Source: an uncultured Craurococcus sp. (GTDB lineage Bacteria; Pseudomonadota; Alphaproteobacteria; Acetobacterales; Acetobacteraceae). From it: DNA of 64,000 nucleotides. Numbering within the stretch: position 1 is the first letter of the stretch; the number at the start of each line of letters is the position of its first letter. Location: contig CADCTD010000185.1 in assembly GCA_902805545.1 (NCBI GenBank), positions 33,624 through 97,623 of the forward strand, written 5' to 3'. Shown here one piece after another: positions 1 to 8,951 of this stretch. Under the pieces are notes generated by a model. That model searched no databases. It was not told the origin of the DNA and saw only the letters and a program-made list of their open reading frames with translations. Made by a program: the position numbers and the translations under genes.

Positions 1-1108
1 CATCGGCCATGGAGTTATAGCCATGGAAGCTGAAGCGGATGCGGCCGCGGCCATTCCAGGCCCAGACGCCGCGGCGGACCAGCGCCTCGGTCAGCGCGGC
101 GGCGCCGGGGCAGGCGATGCAGACGCTGGCGCCGTGCCGCACCGGGTCGCGCGGGGTGGTGCTGGGGATGCCCTCCGCCTCCAGCCGGGCGAGCAGCGCC
201 GTCGTCAGCCGCTGCACATGGGCGGCGACGGCGCCGGGCGGATGGGCGGCCAGGTAGTCCAGCGCCTCGGCGAGGACATAGACGGCGCCATGGGCCGGGT
301 TGCCGCGGGCGAAGCGCATGGCATCCGGCACCAGGCGCAGGCCGCCGGCGTAGTCGGGCCGGCCCGTGTCCTCGATCGAGTGCCAGCCGGCGGTGCTCGG
401 CGCCCAGTCGGGCTGGCGGGCGCGGTTCCAGTAGGCGATGGCGGTGCCGGTCATGCCGAGCAGCCACTTGTAGGCCGCGGAAAAGGCGAAGTCGGCGAGG
501 CGCGGGTCGATGGGCAGGTAGCCCGCCGCCTGGGTGTGGTCGACGACCAGCAGCGCGCCGACGCCGTCCGCCACGCGGCGGAGCGCGGCGAGGTCGTAGC
601 GCTCCCCGGTCAGGTAGGAGACGTGCGAGACGGCGATCATCCGCGTCCGCTCCGTCACCAAGGCGGCGAGCGCGGCCGCGTCATTGGCGCGGGCGTAGCG
701 GATGGCGATGTGCGGATGCCGCTGCAGCGCGACCGGGGCGACGAGGGAGGGGTACTCGTCCGGGTCGACGACGATGTTGTCGCCGGGCCGCCAGTCGAGG
801 CTCTCGACCAGCATCGACATGCCCTCGGCGACATTGGCGACCAGGCCGATATCGCCGCGATCGACGCCCCAGGCGGCGGCGACGAGGCTGCGGGCGCGCA
901 TCACCTCGGCATCCTGCGCGTGGCGGCCATGGGTGCCGCGGCTCTTGTCGGCGGCGTAGCGCGCGAGCGCCGCGTCATGGCGGTGGAGAAAGGCGGTCTC
1001 GCCCCCGGCGCAGACATGGGTGATGCCGGCGGGGACGCGGAAGTCGCGCGGGTCGAAGAGCGGCGCGGCGGCTGCCGCCGGCCGCGCGGCCTCGGCGAGG
1101 CTGGACAT
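1..1108 (-). CDS. Class V aminotransferase family protein (3' end cut by window edge)
   Basis: A PLP-dependent fold-type I enzyme of the class V aminotransferase / cysteine desulfurase / isopenicillin-N-epimerase-like group. The frame opens with MSSLAEAARP after a GGAGGA ribosome binding site and stays open through base 1, so the C-terminus is missing. The family signature is present: a pocket Asp/His in VVDHTQAAG, followed by SAAYKWLLG, whose Lys should form the Schiff base. About 368 residues are visible. It is divergent from the FAD monooxygenase with 73 bp between start codons, so a shared promoter region is likely. The substrate cannot be read from sequence; cysteine desulfurase activity is possible but unproven. 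Confidence 0.85.
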   Translation of the reverse strand, partial: MSSLAEAARPAAAAAPLFDPRDFRVPAGITHVCAGGETAFLHRHDAALARYAADKSRGTHGRHAQDAEVMRARSLVAAAWGVDRGDIGLVANVAEGMSMLVESLDWRPGDNIVVDPDEYPSLVAPVALQRHPHIAIRYARANDAAALAALVTERTRMIAVSHVSYLTGERYDLAALRRVADGVGALLVVDHTQAAGYLPIDPRLADFAFSAAYKWLLGMTGTAIAYWNRARQPDWAPSTAGWHSIEDTGRPDYAGGLRLVPDAMRFARGNPAHGAVYVLAEALDYLAAHPPGAVAAHVQRLTTALLARLEAEGIPSTTPRDPVRHGASVCIACPGAAALTEALVRRGVWAWNGRGRIRFSFHGYNSMAD

Positions 1109-1181
1109 GGCTTGGTTCCTCCCGAATTGCGGCGGATGATAGGCCGATGCCGGGTTTCGGCAAGCCAGGGGGCCAGGCGGC

Positions 1182-2747
1182 ATGGGACTGAACCAGGCGA
1201 TCTACGAGGATCTGCCGCGATTCCCCTACCGGCCGGTGGCCGGGCCGCAGCGTGCCCCGGTGGCCGTGCTGGGGGCGGGGCCGGTGGGGCTCGCCCTCGC
1301 CGCGGGTCTCGCGCGGCATGGGGTCCGCTGCGTCGTCATCGAGCCGCGCGGGGCGGTGAGCTTCGGCAGCCGGGCGATCTGCATCAGCCGGCGCTCGCTC
1401 GAGATCCTGGAGGGGTTCGGCGTCGCGGCGCCACTGCTGCAGGCCGGCCTGCCCTGGCGGCGGGGGCGAAGCTTCTGGCGGCGGCACCAGGTGCTTGAAT
1501 TCGAGATGCCGGACGGGCCGGAGCAGCGGCATCCACCCATGCTCAACCTGCAGCAATGCTTCACCGAGCAGCACCTGGTCGATGCGCTGGCCGCGCGGCC
1601 GGAGGTCGATATCCGCTGGCACAGCCGGATGCTGGGGCTGGCGCAGGGCGAGGCGGGCGTCACGCTGCGGATCGGCACGCCGGAGGGGGAATACGAGCTT
1701 GCGGCGGATTACGTCGTCGCGGTGGATGGCGCGCGGAGCCCGGCGCGGGCGGCGCTCGGCCTCGCCCTCCAGGGCAATTCCTATGAGGGGCGCTACCTGA
1801 TCGCGGATATCCGGCTGCGCTCGGCAAGCCCGACGGAGCGGCGGGCCTGGTTCGACCCGCCCTCCAACCCCGGCTCGACCCTGCTGATGCACAGGCAGCC
1901 GGGCGACATCTGGCGGATCGACTACCAGCTGGGCGACGAGGAGGACGCCGAGGCGGCGCAGCGGGAGGAGGCCGTCCGGGCGCGGATCGACGCGCATCTG
2001 GCGGCGATCGGCGAGCCCGCCGAGTACGAGCTGGTGCTGATCAGCCTCTACCGGGCGCATTGCCTGACGCTCGATGCCTATCGGCACGGGCGGGTGCTCT
2101 TCGCCGGCGATGCGGCGCATCTGGTGCCGATCTTCGGCGTCAGGGGGCTCAACTCGGGCTTCGACGATGCCGGGAACCTCGCCTGGAAGCTGGCTTCGGT
2201 GCTGCGCGGCGAGGGCGGCGAGGGCCTGCTCGACAGCTACTCCGCCGAGCGCGTCCATGCGGCGCGGGAGAATATCCGGGCGGCGCGGAAGTCGACGCTC
2301 TTCATGACGCCGCCGACCCGCGGCCATGCGCTGATGCGGGAGGCGGCGCTGAGCCTTGCCGTCTCGCAGGACTTCGCCAAGGCGTTGGTCAATCCGCGCC
2401 AGAGCAGCGCCATCGCCTTCCCGGACTCGCCCCTGCAGACGCCGGAGCAGGGTGCGTGGAGCGCGGGCCCCAGGGTCGGCGCGACGCTGCCGAGCCTGCC
2501 GCTCGGCGAGGGGCATGTGCAGGCGATGATCGGCCCCTCCCCCACCGTCCTCGCGGCGGGCGACGTGGCGGTGCCGGAGGGGGTGGGCCTGGTGCCGATC
2601 ACGGACCCAGGCCTCCGGGCGGCGCTCGGCCTGGCGCGGCCGGGGGCGGGCTACCTCGTCCGGCCGGACGGGCATGTCGCCTGGCGCTGGCAGGACTGGG
2701 ACGCGCAGGCCTTCGCGGCCGCGCTGCGGCGGATGCTGGCGCGATGA
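1182..2747 (+). CDS. FAD-dependent aromatic monooxygenase, PheA/TfdB/MhpA-like
   Basis: A 521-residue flavoprotein hydroxylase of the class that hydroxylates phenols or related aromatics with NAD(P)H and O2. The N-terminal Rossmann motif GAGPVG is at residues 31-36, followed by the acidic ribose-binding residue in VVIEPRG. The second FAD motif, LFAGDAAHLVPIFGVRGLNS, lies near residue 310 and matches the GDAAH..P signature of the family. The C-terminal thioredoxin-like region is present but weakly conserved. Its stop overlaps the start of a small DUF2783-like gene (ATGA), so the two are probably co-translated. The natural substrate is unknown. Confidence 0.88.
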   Translation: MGLNQAIYEDLPRFPYRPVAGPQRAPVAVLGAGPVGLALAAGLARHGVRCVVIEPRGAVSFGSRAICISRRSLEILEGFGVAAPLLQAGLPWRRGRSFWRRHQVLEFEMPDGPEQRHPPMLNLQQCFTEQHLVDALAARPEVDIRWHSRMLGLAQGEAGVTLRIGTPEGEYELAADYVVAVDGARSPARAALGLALQGNSYEGRYLIADIRLRSASPTERRAWFDPPSNPGSTLLMHRQPGDIWRIDYQLGDEEDAEAAQREEAVRARIDAHLAAIGEPAEYELVLISLYRAHCLTLDAYRHGRVLFAGDAAHLVPIFGVRGLNSGFDDAGNLAWKLASVLRGEGGEGLLDSYSAERVHAARENIRAARKSTLFMTPPTRGHALMREAALSLAVSQDFAKALVNPRQSSAIAFPDSPLQTPEQGAWSAGPRVGATLPSLPLGEGHVQAMIGPSPTVLAAGDVAVPEGVGLVPITDPGLRAALGLARPGAGYLVRPDGHVAWRWQDWDAQAFAAALRRMLAR

Positions 2748-2923
2748 GCGCGGAGGACATGGTGGAGCGGCTCTGGGAGCAGCTCGCCGAGGCCATCGCC
2801 GCGGCGGGGCCTGGGCGGGAGGCGCTGTTCCTGGCGAAGCTCGCCCTGCTGCTCGCCCGCGAGGTCGGCGATGCGGAGCGGGTGGCGGCGGCGATCGGGG
2901 TCGCGCTGCGCGACCTCGAGTAA
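2744..2923 (+). CDS. Small DUF2783-like protein coupled to the monooxygenase
   Basis: A 59-residue, mostly helical, Ala/Leu/Glu-rich soluble protein (MSAEDMVERLWEQLAEAIAA...). Length and pattern, including LFLAKLALLLAREVGD, resemble the DUF2783 family, whose genes I recall beside FAD monooxygenases. The start codon overlaps the upstream stop by 4 bp, so translational coupling is expected. A role as an accessory or stabilising subunit of the monooxygenase is inference only. Confidence 0.65.
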   Translation: MSAEDMVERLWEQLAEAIAAAGPGREALFLAKLALLLAREVGDAERVAAAIGVALRDLE

Positions 2924-2951
2924 CGCAAAAAGCCGGGCTCTCGCCCGGCTT
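2924..2951 (-). terminator. Intrinsic terminator downstream of rpmB
   Basis: A perfect 9-bp stem (AAGCCGGGC / GCCCGGCTT) with a TCTC loop. Read on the minus strand it is followed by TTTTT, the classic form of a Rho-independent terminator for rpmB. It also sits directly after the plus-strand DUF2783-like stop, so it may work in both directions. Confidence 0.85.
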
Positions 2952-2975
2952 CCGGTCACGGCATCGGCGGGCGGC

Positions 2976-3278
2976 TCAGGCCGCGGCGCCGGCCTTCTTC
3001 GCCTGGGCGCGGAGGATGCGGCGCTTCAGCACCTGCGCCTCTTCCGGCAGGCGGCGGTTCGGCGTGCCGAGCAGGAAGGCATCGAGCCCGCCATTGTGCT
3101 CGATGGTGCGGATGCCGTTGGTCGTCAGGCGCAGCTGGATGCTGGTGGCCAGCACGTCCGAGAAGAAGGACGTCTCCTGCAGGTTGGGCAGGAAGCGACG
3201 CCGCGTCTTGTTGTTGGCGTGGCTGACGTTGTTACCCGTCAGGACGCCCTTGCCGGTGATGCCGCAGCGGCGGGCCAT
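2976..3278 (-). CDS. rpmB: 50S ribosomal protein L28
   Basis: A 100-residue ribosomal protein beginning [29 protein letters not shown], the hallmark L28 N-terminus, and carrying [21 protein letters not shown] further on. A frame five residues longer exists upstream, but the MARRC start matches the family. It stands alone between metabolic genes and is transcribed opposite to both neighbours, with its own strong terminator. Confidence 0.97.
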   Translation of the reverse strand: MARRCGITGKGVLTGNNVSHANNKTRRRFLPNLQETSFFSDVLATSIQLRLTTNGIRTIEHNGGLDAFLLGTPNRRLPEEAQVLKRRILRAQAKKAGAAA

Positions 3279-3423
3279 GATGCAAAATCCCAAGCGTAGG
3301 GGCGCGCGGGAGGGAGCCCACGCGCGGGTGGTGTGGAAGGTGGGGCGATATGCCCTGGGCCGGGGGTGGCGTCAAGGCCGCGCTTGCGCGAGGCTGCCCG
3401 AAAGACCAAGGGAGGACAGGCCG

Positions 3424-4176
3424 ATGCGGCTCGCCAACAAGATCGCCCTCGTCACGGGCGCGGCTTCCGGCATGGGGGCGGCGACGGCGCGGCTGATGGC
3501 CGCGGAGGGGGCGAAGGTCGCCGTCGCCGACCTGCTGGAGGCGGAGGGCGAGGCCGTGGTTGCCGGCATCGCGGCGGCGGGCGGTACGGCGCGCTTCCTC
3601 CGCCTCGACGTCGCCGAGGAGGCGGCATGGGAGGCCGCCCTCGCCACGGTCACCGAGGCCTGGGGCGGGCTCGACATCCTGGTCAACAATGCCGGCATCT
3701 CGGGCAGCGCCACCAACGACCTCTACGACACCGGCCTCTGGGACCGGATCATGGCGGTGAACGCGCGCGGCACCTTCCTCGGGGTGAAGCATGGCGTCGC
3801 CGCGATGCGCCGGCGCGGCGGCGGGTCGATCGTCAACCTCTCCTCCATCTCGGGGAATGTCGGGCAGGAGCGCATCCACTGCGCCTACAACGCCTCGAAG
3901 GCCGCCGTCCGGCTGCTGACCAAGTCGGTCGCGGTGCAGGAAGGCCAGGCGAGGATCCGGGTGAACACCATCCATCCCGGGCTGATGCCGCCGATGCGGA
4001 CCTCGGGCGCGACCGCCGACCCGGTCTTCCGGGCGAAGATGCTCGGGCATGTGCCGCTCGGGCGGTCGGGGGAGGTGGAGGAGGTGGCGCGGGCCATCCT
4101 CTTCCTCGCCTCGGACGAGGCCTCCTACATCACCGGCGCGGAGTTGCATGTGGACGGGGGATATCTGGCATCCTAG
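3424..4176 (+). CDS. SDR family oxidoreductase
   Basis: A 250-residue classical short-chain dehydrogenase/reductase. The cofactor motif TGAASGMG is near residue 12, NNAG near residue 88, catalytic Ser in NLSSISG, and YNASK carries the active-site Tyr and Lys. The C-terminal TGAELHVDGGYLAS is typical. A start just after AGGGAGGACAG gives the standard length. The amidohydrolase begins 28 bp downstream on the same strand, suggesting one catabolic operon. The alcohol or ketone substrate is unknown; steroid or hydroxyacyl substrates are common in the family. Confidence 0.9.
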   Translation: MRLANKIALVTGAASGMGAATARLMAAEGAKVAVADLLEAEGEAVVAGIAAAGGTARFLRLDVAEEAAWEAALATVTEAWGGLDILVNNAGISGSATNDLYDTGLWDRIMAVNARGTFLGVKHGVAAMRRRGGGSIVNLSSISGNVGQERIHCAYNASKAAVRLLTKSVAVQEGQARIRVNTIHPGLMPPMRTSGATADPVFRAKMLGHVPLGRSGEVEEVARAILFLASDEASYITGAELHVDGGYLAS

Positions 4177-4204
4177 CGCCGCAGGCGGTGACAAGGGGGA
4201 CGCG

Positions 4205-5713
4205 ATGGCCATCGACGAGAAGGGATGTCTGCTCATCCGTGGCGCGCTGCTGGCGGACCCGGCGAAGCGGCGGGGCGAGCCGACGGATGTGCTGGTCGAG
4301 GACGGGGTGATCCATTCCATCGGCACCGGCCTCGCGGCGCCGGAGGGCACGTCCGTCTTCGACGCCGCCGGCCTGCTGATGCATCCGGGGCTCATCAATG
4401 CGCATACCCATGGCCATACCGGCCTCGCCAAGGGCATGGGCGACAAGTGGACGCTCGAGCTGCTGCTGGCCGCCTCGCCCTGGATCGGCGGCGGGCGGAC
4501 GCTCGAGGACAAGAAGCTCACCACGCTGATCTGTGCCGCCGAGATGGTGGCGAAGGGCTGCACCGCCGCCTACGACCTCTACTACGAATTCCCCCTCCCC
4601 TCCCGCGACGGGCTGGATGCGGCAGCCGCCGCCTATGCCGAGGCGGGGATGCGGGCGGTGATCGCGCCCATGGTCGCCGACCGCACCATGTACGAGGCGA
4701 TCCCCGGATTGATGGATGCCCTGCCTGCGGCGCTGCAGGCCCAGGTGGCGCGGCTGAAGCTGATGCCCTACGAGCAGACGCTCGCCGCCATCGGCGAGGT
4801 GCTGAAGCACTGGCGCTGGTCGGGGCAGGACATCCGCCCTGCCGTCGCGCCGACCATCCCGCTGCATTGCGCCGACGAGTTCATGTGCGGCTGCGCGCGG
4901 CTGGCGCGGGAGCATGGCGTCGGCCTGCACAGCCATGTCGGCGAGAGCAAGGTGCAGGCGGTCGTCGGGCGCAGGAAGTACGGCAGGACGCTGGTCGCGC
5001 ATCTCGATGCGCTGGGCCTGGTCGGGCCGGACTTCACCGCGGCGCATGGCGTCTGGCTGGACGATGACGACTTCAGGCGGATGGCGGACCGCGGCGCCTC
5101 CATCGCCCACAACCCGGGCAGCAACATGCGGCTCGGCAACGGCATGTTCCCGCTGCGGCGGGCGCTCGACGCCGGCTGCAACATCGGCATCGGCACGGAC
5201 GGGGCCAGCTGCGCCGACAACCAGAACATGTACGAGGCGATGCGCTACGCCTCCATGCTCTCCAAGGTGCAGACGCCGGACCCGCGCTTCTGGGCCAGCT
5301 CCGACGAGGTCTACCGGGCGGCGACGCTCGGCTCGGCGCGGGCACTCGGCTTCAAGGACCTCGGCCTGATCGCGCCGGGCTACAAGGCGGACATCGTCTT
5401 CCTCGACCTCGGCAGCATCAACTGGGTGCCGCATCACTGGTCGACCAACCAGATCGTCCATACCGAGGATGGCGGCGGGGTGCGGCATGTGATGACGGGC
5501 GGGCGCTTCATCTTCCGCGACGGGCGGCATGTCGGGATCGACCTGGCCAAGCTGGCGCGGGAGGCGGAGGCGGCGCGGGCCCGGCTCGAGGCGCTGAACG
5601 CCGAATGGCATGAGCTGTATCTCGGGCTTGAGCCGGTGGTGGCGAGCTTCTGCCCGGCCATCGCGGCGCAGCCCTATCCCGCGAAACGCTATCTCTGCGA
5701 CGCGCCAGGCTGA
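4205..5713 (+). CDS. Amidohydrolase family protein (TrzA/AtzA/SsnA-like deaminase or hydrolase)
   Basis: A 502-residue metal-dependent hydrolase. Metal ligands are visible: HxH in NAHTHGHTGL, a third His in LHSHVGES, a fourth in TAAHGVWL, and the Asp in IGTDGASCADN. These fit the aminohydrolase branch that hydrolyses amino- or chloro-substituted N-heterocycles. It probably belongs with the upstream SDR and the downstream SnoaL-like gene. Substrate assignment to guanine, triazines or cytosine-like rings would be a guess. Confidence 0.88.
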   Translation: MAIDEKGCLLIRGALLADPAKRRGEPTDVLVEDGVIHSIGTGLAAPEGTSVFDAAGLLMHPGLINAHTHGHTGLAKGMGDKWTLELLLAASPWIGGGRTLEDKKLTTLICAAEMVAKGCTAAYDLYYEFPLPSRDGLDAAAAAYAEAGMRAVIAPMVADRTMYEAIPGLMDALPAALQAQVARLKLMPYEQTLAAIGEVLKHWRWSGQDIRPAVAPTIPLHCADEFMCGCARLAREHGVGLHSHVGESKVQAVVGRRKYGRTLVAHLDALGLVGPDFTAAHGVWLDDDDFRRMADRGASIAHNPGSNMRLGNGMFPLRRALDAGCNIGIGTDGASCADNQNMYEAMRYASMLSKVQTPDPRFWASSDEVYRAATLGSARALGFKDLGLIAPGYKADIVFLDLGSINWVPHHWSTNQIVHTEDGGGVRHVMTGGRFIFRDGRHVGIDLAKLAREAEAARARLEALNAEWHELYLGLEPVVASFCPAIAAQPYPAKRYLCDAPG

Positions 5714-5746
5714 TAATCTTCCCCCTTCGAACGAAAGGGATGGAGC

Positions 5747-6109
5747 ATGGACACGCAAGCCGTCGCGGCGGAATTCGCCGCGCTCTGCAGGGCCGGGCAG
5801 TTCGAGGAGGCGGGCGAGCGCTTCTGGGCGGAGGACATCGTCAGCATCGAGCCGATGCCGGGCGAGATGGCCGTCCTCCGCGGCCGCGCGGCGGTGCAGG
5901 GCAAGGGCGAGTGGTGGTATGCCAACCACGAGATCCATGGCACCGAGACGCATGGGCCCTATGTGAATGGCGACCAATTCGCGCTCCGCTTCCACCTCGA
6001 TGTCACCCAGAAGGCCTCCGGCCAGCGGATGCAGATGGAGGAGATCGCCCTCTACACCGTCCGCGGCGGCAAGGTGGTGGAGGAGCGCTTCCTCTTCCGC
6101 ATGGGCTGA
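5747..6109 (+). CDS. SnoaL-like / NTF2-fold protein
   Basis: A 120-residue protein with the alpha+beta cone pattern of the NTF2 superfamily: N-terminal helices, RFWAEDIVSIEP, a GRAAVQGKGEWW turn, and paired strands ending VVEERFLFRMG. Such proteins are small isomerases, hydratases or binding proteins; nothing here identifies the ligand. It is preceded by an AAAGG site and lies 33 bp after the amidohydrolase. Confidence 0.7.
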   Translation: MDTQAVAAEFAALCRAGQFEEAGERFWAEDIVSIEPMPGEMAVLRGRAAVQGKGEWWYANHEIHGTETHGPYVNGDQFALRFHLDVTQKASGQRMQMEEIALYTVRGGKVVEERFLFRMG

Positions 6110-6161
6110 GCGGCTGGCACGGGATTGGCATGGCGCGGCCGCACCAAGCCGGGATGCCGCC

Positions 6162-7136
6162 ATGCCCCTCCGCCGTCGACGCCTGCTCGCCCTTCCCGCC
6201 ATCATCGGTGCCGGGCGGCCTGCCCTTGCGCAGCCCGCCTGGCCGGAGCGGCCGATCCGCTGGGTGGTGAACTTCCCGCCCGGCGGGGCGGCGGACACGC
6301 TCTCGCGCCTCCTCGCCGAGCAGACCGGCACCGGGCTCGGCCAGCCGATCGTGGTCGAGAACCGGCCCGGAGCGGGCGGGATGGTGGGGGCCGACCTCCT
6401 CGCCAAGGCACGGGGCGATGCGCATCTGGTGATGATGTCGAGCGCGGCCTCGCACGGGATCGGGCCGGTGCTCTACCCCGTGGCGCCCTACGACCCGCTG
6501 GCGGACTTCACCCATGTGGCGCTGGTCGGCACCTTCCCGAGCGTGCTCGTCGTCAATCCCGGGGTGCCGGCGCAGAGCCTTGCCGGGTTCCTGGCGCTGG
6601 CGCGCGGGCGGCCGGGCGGGCTCGCCTTCGGCACCGGCGGCAACGGCACGATGAACCACCTGACCGGCGTTCTGCTGGCCCGCGCGGCGGGGGTGGAGCT
6701 CACGCATGTGCCCTATCGCGGCTCGGCGCCGGCGCTGGCGGATGCGATGGGCGGGCAGATCCCGGCGGTGATGGAGAGCCTGCCGATCGCCCTGCCGCAT
6801 CTCCGCGCCGGGCGGCTGCGGGCGCTCGGCACCAGCGAGGCCGCGCGCGATGCCGCCCTGCCGGATGTGCCGAGCTTCGCCGAGGCCGGGTTCGCGGCCG
6901 TGCAGAGCACCAACTGGTTCGGTTTCTCGACCACGGCCGGCCTGCCGCCCGCGGTCATCGGACGCTGGCAGGCGGCGATCGAGGCGGCGCTGGCCGATGC
7001 CCGCCTCCGCGAGCGCTTCGCCGGCATCGGGGTGGTGCCGGGGCGGATGGGGCCGGCGGAGTACACGGCCCTCATCGGCGGCGAGCTGACGCGGTGGCGG
7101 CAGGTGATCCAGGAGGCCGGGGTAAGGCCCGACTGA
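6162..7136 (+). CDS. Tripartite tricarboxylate transporter substrate-binding protein (Bug family)
   Basis: A 324-residue periplasmic binding protein. The N-terminus MPLRRRRLLALPAIIGAGRPALAQ is a signal peptide with cleavage after ALAQ. The family pattern follows: WPERPIRWVVNFPPGGAADTL, VVENRPGAGG, and VPYRGSAPALADAMGGQI. Bug proteins deliver organic acids to TctAB permeases or act as sensors. No tctA or tctB gene is in the window, so this is one of the orphan receptors typical of this bacterial group. It likely imports or senses a substrate of the preceding catabolic genes. Confidence 0.92.
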   Translation: MPLRRRRLLALPAIIGAGRPALAQPAWPERPIRWVVNFPPGGAADTLSRLLAEQTGTGLGQPIVVENRPGAGGMVGADLLAKARGDAHLVMMSSAASHGIGPVLYPVAPYDPLADFTHVALVGTFPSVLVVNPGVPAQSLAGFLALARGRPGGLAFGTGGNGTMNHLTGVLLARAAGVELTHVPYRGSAPALADAMGGQIPAVMESLPIALPHLRAGRLRALGTSEAARDAALPDVPSFAEAGFAAVQSTNWFGFSTTAGLPPAVIGRWQAAIEAALADARLRERFAGIGVVPGRMGPAEYTALIGGELTRWRQVIQEAGVRPD

Positions 7137-7137
7137 C

Positions 7138-7428
7138 CTACCAGCGGCGGCGGTCCTCCTCCCAGCGGCGGCGCTCTTCCCAGGCGCGGCGGCGCTCCTC
7201 CGCCTCGTGACGCCTGGCCTCAGTACGGTCGCGTTCCTCCTCCACGCGCTCGGCTTCGGCGCGACGGCGGTCCCATTCGGCGCGCTCGCGGTTGGCCTCG
7301 TCGAGGCGCCTGTTGCGCTCGCGCTCATCCTCGCGCCAAGGGTCGCGCCAAGGGTCGCGCCAGTGCTGGGCGAGGGCGCTGCCAGGCAGGGCCAAGACGA
7401 GGGCGGCGATCAGGCTGCGGCGGCGCAT
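7138..7428 (-). CDS. Small secreted Arg/Glu-rich protein
   Basis: A 96-residue protein with a signal peptide (MRRRSLIAALVLALPGSALAQ), a WRDP tandem repeat (HWRDPWRDPWRED), then about 65 residues almost wholly of R, E, D, A and W, probably one long charged helix. The start after AAGGAAGGATGCC gives a clean signal peptide; longer frames upstream lack one. The WRDP repeat is also a DNA direct repeat of 12 bp. Function is unknown. Its stop lies one base from the convergent Bug receptor stop. Confidence 0.7.
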   Translation of the reverse strand: MRRRSLIAALVLALPGSALAQHWRDPWRDPWREDERERNRRLDEANRERAEWDRRRAEAERVEEERDRTEARRHEAEERRRAWEERRRWEEDRRRW

Positions 7429-7574
7429 GGCATCCTTCCTTGCATGACGGAGCGGACGCCCGGGCCATGGCGCGCCGGTGGCCGCCGCATGACAGGTTTG
7501 CGGCATGGCGACCCGCAGCGGCGCAACCGGCAAACGGGCCGCCCGTTCGGCCGGGACGCAAGGGAGCCTCGCCA

Positions 7575-8822
7575 ATGGCTGATCACGACCTGCCGCGCCG
7601 CGGCTTCGTCCTCGGGGCCGCCGCGCTCGGCGCCGGCGGCGCGGGCTATCCCCCGCCCTCGCCCATCGACACCGGCCGGGTCGAAGGCGGCCGGGTGCAG
7701 TTCCCGGACTGGCGCGCCCCGGCCGACCCGCCCGCCGGCGGCGCCCCGCAGCCGCTGCCGCCGGGCGAGCGGGTCGGCTTCGCCATCATCGGCCTCGGCC
7801 GCATCGCGCTGGAGGAGGTGCTGCCCGCCTTCGCCGAGGCGAAGGAGGCGCGCCCGGTGGCCCTCGTCAGCGGCAGCCCGGAGAAGGCACGGGTGGTCGC
7901 GGCGCAATACGGCATCCCGGAGAGCGCCATCCATGGCTATGGCGCGCTCGAGCGGCTGCGGGAGACGCCGGCGGTGCAGGCGGTCTACATCGCCCTGCCC
8001 AATGCCATGCACCGTGAATTCACCGAGCGCGCAGCCGCCATCGGCAGGCATGTGCTCTGCGAGAAGCCGATGGCGAACAGCCTCGCCGATTGCCAGGCCA
8101 TGACCGGCGCCTGCGAGCGGGCAGGCGTCCGGCTCATGATCGCCTATCGCGCCCAGTACCAGCCGCACCACCGGGCGACGATCGCCCTGGTGCGGAGCGG
8201 CGAGCTCGGCAGGCTGCGCTTCATCGAGGCGGCCAATACCCAGGCCAACGGACCCGGGCCGCAATGGCGCTACAGCCGGGAGATGGCCGGAGGCGGGGCG
8301 CTGCCGGATATCGGCCTCTACTGCCTGAACGCGGCGCGCTACCTCACCGGGGAGGAGCCGGTGCAGGCCTTCGCCAGCATCTTCAGCCCGGCCGGGGATG
8401 CGCGCTTCGCCGAGGTGGAGGAGAGCATCGCCTTCCAGCTCCGCTTCCCCTCGGGCGTGATCGCCCAGTGCCTCAGCAGCTACGGCACCTACGAGAACCG
8501 GAGCCTGCGGCTGCATTTCGAGCGGGGCAGCATCGAGGTGCCGCATGCCTTCGCCTATCGGGGCCAGCGCCTCGTGCTGCAGCGCCGCGCCGGCGAGGTC
8601 GGGGCGGAGGAGGAGCGGATCATCCGGCCGAAGAACCAGTTCGCGCAGGAGATCGACCATTTCGCCGCCTGCATCCGCGAGGGCCGGCGGCCGCATACGC
8701 CGGGCGAGGAAGGCGTGCAGGACCAGGCGCTGATGGAGGCGCTCTACCGTTCGGCGCAGGAGGGGGGGCCGGTGCGGCTGGAGCCGCCGCCGGGGCCGAC
8801 CCGGGGGCCCGACCCGGCCTGA
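7575..8822 (+). CDS. Gfo/Idh/MocA family oxidoreductase with Tat signal
   Basis: A 415-residue NAD(P)-dependent sugar-type oxidoreductase, close in layout to glucose-fructose oxidoreductase. The N-terminus MADHDLPRRGFVLGAAALGAG carries twin arginines and a hydrophobic run, suggesting Tat export with bound cofactor. The cofactor motif is FAIIGLGRIAL (residues about 72-82) and the active-site motif is CEKPMANS. The C-terminal domain carries GGGALPDIGLYCLNAARYL. An earlier in-frame start would spoil the Tat signal, so the ATG at 7575 was chosen. The substrate is unknown. Confidence 0.87.
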   Translation: MADHDLPRRGFVLGAAALGAGGAGYPPPSPIDTGRVEGGRVQFPDWRAPADPPAGGAPQPLPPGERVGFAIIGLGRIALEEVLPAFAEAKEARPVALVSGSPEKARVVAAQYGIPESAIHGYGALERLRETPAVQAVYIALPNAMHREFTERAAAIGRHVLCEKPMANSLADCQAMTGACERAGVRLMIAYRAQYQPHHRATIALVRSGELGRLRFIEAANTQANGPGPQWRYSREMAGGGALPDIGLYCLNAARYLTGEEPVQAFASIFSPAGDARFAEVEESIAFQLRFPSGVIAQCLSSYGTYENRSLRLHFERGSIEVPHAFAYRGQRLVLQRRAGEVGAEEERIIRPKNQFAQEIDHFAACIREGRRPHTPGEEGVQDQALMEALYRSAQEGGPVRLEPPPGPTRGPDPA

Positions 8823-8832
8823 GGGAGAGATA

Positions 8833-8914
8833 TGGAGGGGGTTGGATTCGAACCAACGTAGGCGAAGCCAGCGGATTTACAGTCCGCCCCCTTTAGCCAC
8901 TCGGGCACCCCTCC
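8833..8914 (-). tRNA. tRNA-Tyr (GTA)
   Basis: A complete class II tRNA on the minus strand. The acceptor stem GGAGGGG pairs with CCCCTCC and discriminator A. The anticodon arm CGGACTGTAAATCCG presents GUA (plus-strand 8878-8880). The T arm is GTTGGTTCGAATCCAAC. The variable arm is longer than in class I tRNAs, as expected for Tyr. The CCA end is not encoded. Confidence 0.97.
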
Positions 8915-8951
8915 GGGGAGCCGGGGGGATATCCGGCTTCACCCCGCCCTG

